7,204 bases of DNA from Chloroflexota bacterium (GTDB lineage Bacteria; Chloroflexota; Limnocylindria; Limnocylindrales; CSP1-4). A program made the translations under genes and the position numbers. Below, in pieces: positions 5,066 through 7,204 of this stretch. Under the pieces are notes generated by a model. It was not told where the DNA came from. It made no database searches and worked only from the letters and a program-made list of their open reading frames with translations. The DNA lies in the NCBI GenBank assembly GCA_021777365.1, contig JAJYDP010000250.1, forward strand, positions 1 to 7,204. Reading direction: 5' to 3'. Within the stretch, counting starts at the first letter, position 1. Every line of letters starts with the position of its first letter.

Positions 5066-6412
5066 TCACCCCACCGCGGGCAGCTCGATCACGAACGTCG
5101 TGCCCTGCGGCGAAGACGACTCGATCCGCACGTCTCCCCCGTTGGCCCGCGCGAGCTCCCGCGCGACCGTCAGTCCGATACCCGTCCCTCCCGGTTGCCC
5201 CGGACGCCGGGCCCGCGCCGGATCGGCCCGATAGAAGCGCTCGAAGACGCGCGCCTGATGCTCGGGAGGGATGCCAGGCCCGGTGTCCGCCACCCTGATC
5301 CGGGCGGCTCCCCCCTCCCTGGCCACGCTCAGCCGCACGGTCCCGCCGGCCGGCGTGTAGACCGCGGCGTTCGTCAGCAGGTTCTGCAGCGCGCGCCCCA
5401 TCTGACGCGGATCGGCCTCCACGCGGACCGGGCCGGCTCCGATCACCGCCGGTCCGAGGAGCGCCACCCCCTGTTGCCCGTACAGCGCCTGCACCGCCGC
5501 CGCGGAGTCGGTCGCGATCGCCAGCAGGTCCATCCGTTCGGGCGCGCGCAGCAGCGACGCCCCCTCCGCCGCCGCCAGGTCGTGCAGGTCGCCTACCAGC
5601 CGTGCCACCTCGCCGGCCGTCTCGCGGGTCGCCGCCAGCTGGTCGGCCGTCGCCGGGACCACCCCGTCGGCCATCGCGTCGAGCTGCGTCGTCAGCACCG
5701 TGACGGGCGTGGCGATCTCGTGGGCCAGGTCGCTCGCCGCCTGGCGCCGGAGCTGCTCCGAGCGCTGCAGGCTCTCCGCCATCGAGTTGAACGCGAGCGC
5801 CAGGTCGTGCCCCTCGCGGTCCGTGGGCACCGGGACGCGGGTCGACAGGTCACCGCCACCCAGCCGGTGCGATGCCGAGGCCATGTCGGAGAGCGGCCGG
5901 GTCATGCGCAGGCCCATGGCAAGCGCGACCAGCACGCTCACGACGACCGCGACGAGCCCGGCGACCAGCAGCGTCTGGTCGATCGCACGGCGGAAGGCGG
6001 TCGACGCGGTCTGCACGACGGCGGCCGCGAGCCCCCGGCTCTGGACGTCGAGGCGCCCGACTGTCTGCCCGTGGACGACGATCGGCGAGCTGTCGACGGG
6101 GCCCCCGAGCGCCGCGCCGAGCCCTGCCGACCGCTCGACGAGGTTGCCGGAGGCGTCGAAGATCGCGACCGGCCCCCCTGCCGCGGTCGCCAGCTGCCGC
6201 AGCTCCAGTGCCGTGAGCGACAGTGAGCCGTTCAGCCGGTACGCATCGGCCACCAGGGCCGCGGCCTGGTCACGGCGGGCTGTCTGTTCCTGGGTGAGGT
6301 ACTGGGAGAACCGCGACCCGACCAGGATGTTGACGAGGATCCCGGCGAGCACGATGACCACGGCGACGGCTCCACCGATCGCGAGGGCCAGCCGGACACC
6401 CAGTCGATCCAT
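5066..6412 (-). CDS. Sensor histidine kinase (HAMP, HisKA, HATPase_c)
   Basis: Membrane sensor of a two-component system, 448 aa. Membrane helix 1 is at about 8-31, an extracytoplasmic sensor region of about 115 residues follows (about 33-147), and helix 2 is at about 148-168. A HAMP linker runs from TRPLSDMASASHRLGGGDLSTR (171-192) to about 220. The phosphoacceptor helix is SDLAHEIATPVTVL with H231. The ATPase domain has the N box NLLTNAAVYTPAGG (344-357), G1 DTGPGIPPE (376-384), F box FERFYRAD (390-397) and G2 GGTGIGL (408-414), so all catalytic boxes are intact. The H box reads HEIATP where HELRTP is usual. ATG 6412 lies 2 nt after the regulator's stop (TGACCATG), indicating coupled translation. 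The sensor region contains GPVAIFDASGNLVERS, a PAS/Cache-like look, but I assign no ligand. The closest general type is the BaeS/MprB-like class of OmpR-partner kinases. Confidence 0.95.
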   Translation of the reverse strand: MDRLGVRLALAIGGAVAVVIVLAGILVNILVGSRFSQYLTQEQTARRDQAAALVADAYRLNGSLSLTALELRQLATAAGGPVAIFDASGNLVERSAGLGAALGGPVDSSPIVVHGQTVGRLDVQSRGLAAAVVQTASTAFRRAIDQTLLVAGLVAVVVSVLVALAMGLRMTRPLSDMASASHRLGGGDLSTRVPVPTDREGHDLALAFNSMAESLQRSEQLRRQAASDLAHEIATPVTVLTTQLDAMADGVVPATADQLAATRETAGEVARLVGDLHDLAAAEGASLLRAPERMDLLAIATDSAAAVQALYGQQGVALLGPAVIGAGPVRVEADPRQMGRALQNLLTNAAVYTPAGGTVRLSVAREGGAARIRVADTGPGIPPEHQARVFERFYRADPARARRPGQPGGTGIGLTVARELARANGGDVRIESSSPQGTTFVIELPAVG

Positions 6413-6414
6413 GG

Positions 6415-7204
6415 TCAGGCCCGCGTCCGGTCGAGTCGGTGTGGATCGGTCGGGGCCCGCCCGCCCGGCAGATCTGCTGGCTCACCCGGCCGGTCGACTG
6501 GCCCACCCGGTCGATCCGTCGGCCCGCCGGCCGCACGCCCGCCCGGCCGGTCGACTGGCCCACCCGGTCGATCCGCTGGCCCGCCGCCCGCACGCCCGCC
6601 CGGCAGATCTGCTGGCTCATCCGGCCGATCCGCTGGCCCGCCGCCCGCCCGGTCGACTGGCTCACGGTCGGCCGGGGCCAGCCACCGGTAGCCCACGTCG
6701 GGGATCGTCTCGATCGCCCACGGGGCGGCCGCGTCGTCGCCCAGCTTCCGTCGCAGGTTGCCGACGTGGACGTCGATGTTGCGTGACGTCTCCGCGTGCG
6801 GCCCCGCGACCGTCCGAAGGAGCTGCTCCCGGTCGAGCGGCGATCCTGCGGCACGGACCAGCGCGAGCAGCAGGCGCGCCTCGGCCGGCGTCAGTCTCCC
6901 GGCGCGCCCGTCGCAGGTGTACGCGCGGGTCGACGGCTCGAGCACGAATCGGCCCCCCGCAAAGGACAGGCGACCGCCTGCCGCGCGGCCGGTGCCGGCT
7001 CCGCCAACCCCGATGCCGGCCCCGCCCCCCGCGCCGACGCCCGTGCCCATGCCCATGCCGGTGCCGGTGCCCATGCCGGTGCCCGTGCGGCGGAGGATCG
7101 CGTTCACCCGCTCGACCAGCTCGTGGACGTTGAATGGCTTCGGCAGGTAGTCGTCCGCGCCGAGCCGCAGGCCGGCGATCCGCTCGACGTCGCTCCGCTT
7201 GGCC
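6415..7204 (-). CDS. OmpR/PhoB-family response regulator (5' partial) with Gly-rich linker and repetitive tail
   Basis: The frame is open from the window edge; 262 residues are visible, so the gene starts beyond 7204 (an internal GTG at 7107 is not the start). Visible residues 1-39 are the end of a receiver domain, with [20 protein letters not shown] carrying the conserved K22-P23. Then comes a 33-residue linker (40-72) of almost strictly alternating X-Gly, 18 glycines. A winged-helix DNA-binding domain follows (about 78-176): [37 protein letters not shown] (recognition helix) and [12 protein letters not shown] (wing). Family members normally end here. This one continues for about 86 residues of Pro/Gly/Asp/Arg repeats ([26 protein letters not shown]) to a TGA 2 nt before the kinase start. 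It is presumably phosphorylated by that kinase and regulates transcription; its targets are unknown. Confidence 0.93.
   Translation of the reverse strand, partial: AKRSDVERIAGLRLGADDYLPKPFNVHELVERVNAILRRTGTGMGTGTGMGMGTGVGAGGGAGIGVGGAGTGRAAGGRLSFAGGRFVLEPSTRAYTCDGRAGRLTPAEARLLLALVRAAGSPLDREQLLRTVAGPHAETSRNIDVHVGNLRRKLGDDAAAPWAIETIPDVGYRWLAPADREPVDRAGGGPADRPDEPADLPGGRAGGGPADRPGGPVDRPGGRAAGGPTDRPGGPVDRPGEPADLPGGRAPTDPHRLDRTRA
6459..6664 (-). repeat. Nested in-frame repeats encoding the regulator's C-terminal tail
   Basis: A 26-bp exact repeat containing CAGATCTGCTGGCTCA occurs at 6459-6484 and 6594-6619 (offset 135 bp). A 34-bp exact repeat containing GGTCGACTGGCCCACC occurs at 6485-6518 and 6542-6575 (offset 57 bp). 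Shorter diverged copies continue to 6664. Both offsets are multiples of three, and the array keeps the regulator frame open with repeating Pro-(V/A)-Asp-Arg-Pro-Gly units. Confidence 0.9.
7043..7090 (-). repeat. Hexanucleotide tandem repeat encoding the Gly-X linker
   Basis: Eight successive 6-bp units of the form RTGCCS (plus strand; the last is GTGCGG) run from 7043 to 7090. Read on the minus strand they encode alternating Thr/Met and Gly between the receiver and DNA-binding domains. Gain or loss of one unit would change the linker by two residues without breaking the frame. Confidence 0.88.

Noticed and set aside
5195..7133. Long plus-strand open frames opposite the kinase and regulator
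   Set aside because: They are shadows of well-defined two-component genes on the minus strand, with biased composition and no motifs.

Overview
The window is very GC-rich and closely packed. It suggests a high-GC bacterium with leaderless transcripts. A Chloroflexota lineage (Limnocylindria/Ellin6529-like) is my best guess, and an actinobacterium is possible. This placement rests on base composition, the DUF5317-like fragment, the c-di-GMP-I riboswitch and a promoter lying directly against a start codon; it is not a phylogenetic result.

Layout. (1) 1-210: 3' end of a membrane protein resembling DUF5317, plus strand. (2) 211-741: non-coding stretch with short direct repeats, ending in a clear cyclic-di-GMP-I (GEMM-I) riboswitch at about 628-722. 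(3) 742-931: two very small ORFs (21 and 32 codons) just downstream of the riboswitch. The first has a strong Shine-Dalgarno sequence. A perfect 9-bp hairpin follows at 981-1003. (4) 1004-1466: non-coding, with a 10-bp tandem repeat and a -10 hexamer that ends 7 nt before the hom start codon. (5) 1467-5005: threonine operon hom-thrC-thrB, plus strand, with gaps of 3 nt and -4 nt. The enzymes carry aspartate semialdehyde to homoserine (Hom), O-phosphohomoserine (ThrB) and threonine (ThrC). (6) 5006-5065: short convergent gap with a weak hairpin. (7) 5066-7204: minus strand, an OmpR-type response regulator (5' end outside the window) followed 2 nt later by its histidine kinase.

Most interesting points. 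The first is the riboswitch with its two micro-ORFs, an apparent c-di-GMP-controlled unit that encodes no recognisable protein family. The second is a set of in-frame tandem-repeat expansions inside otherwise ordinary enzymes and regulators: a heptapeptide repeat in an unusual N-terminal extension of ThrB, a Gly-X linker encoded by a hexanucleotide repeat between the two domains of the response regulator, and a repetitive Pro/Gly/Asp/Arg tail after its DNA-binding domain.
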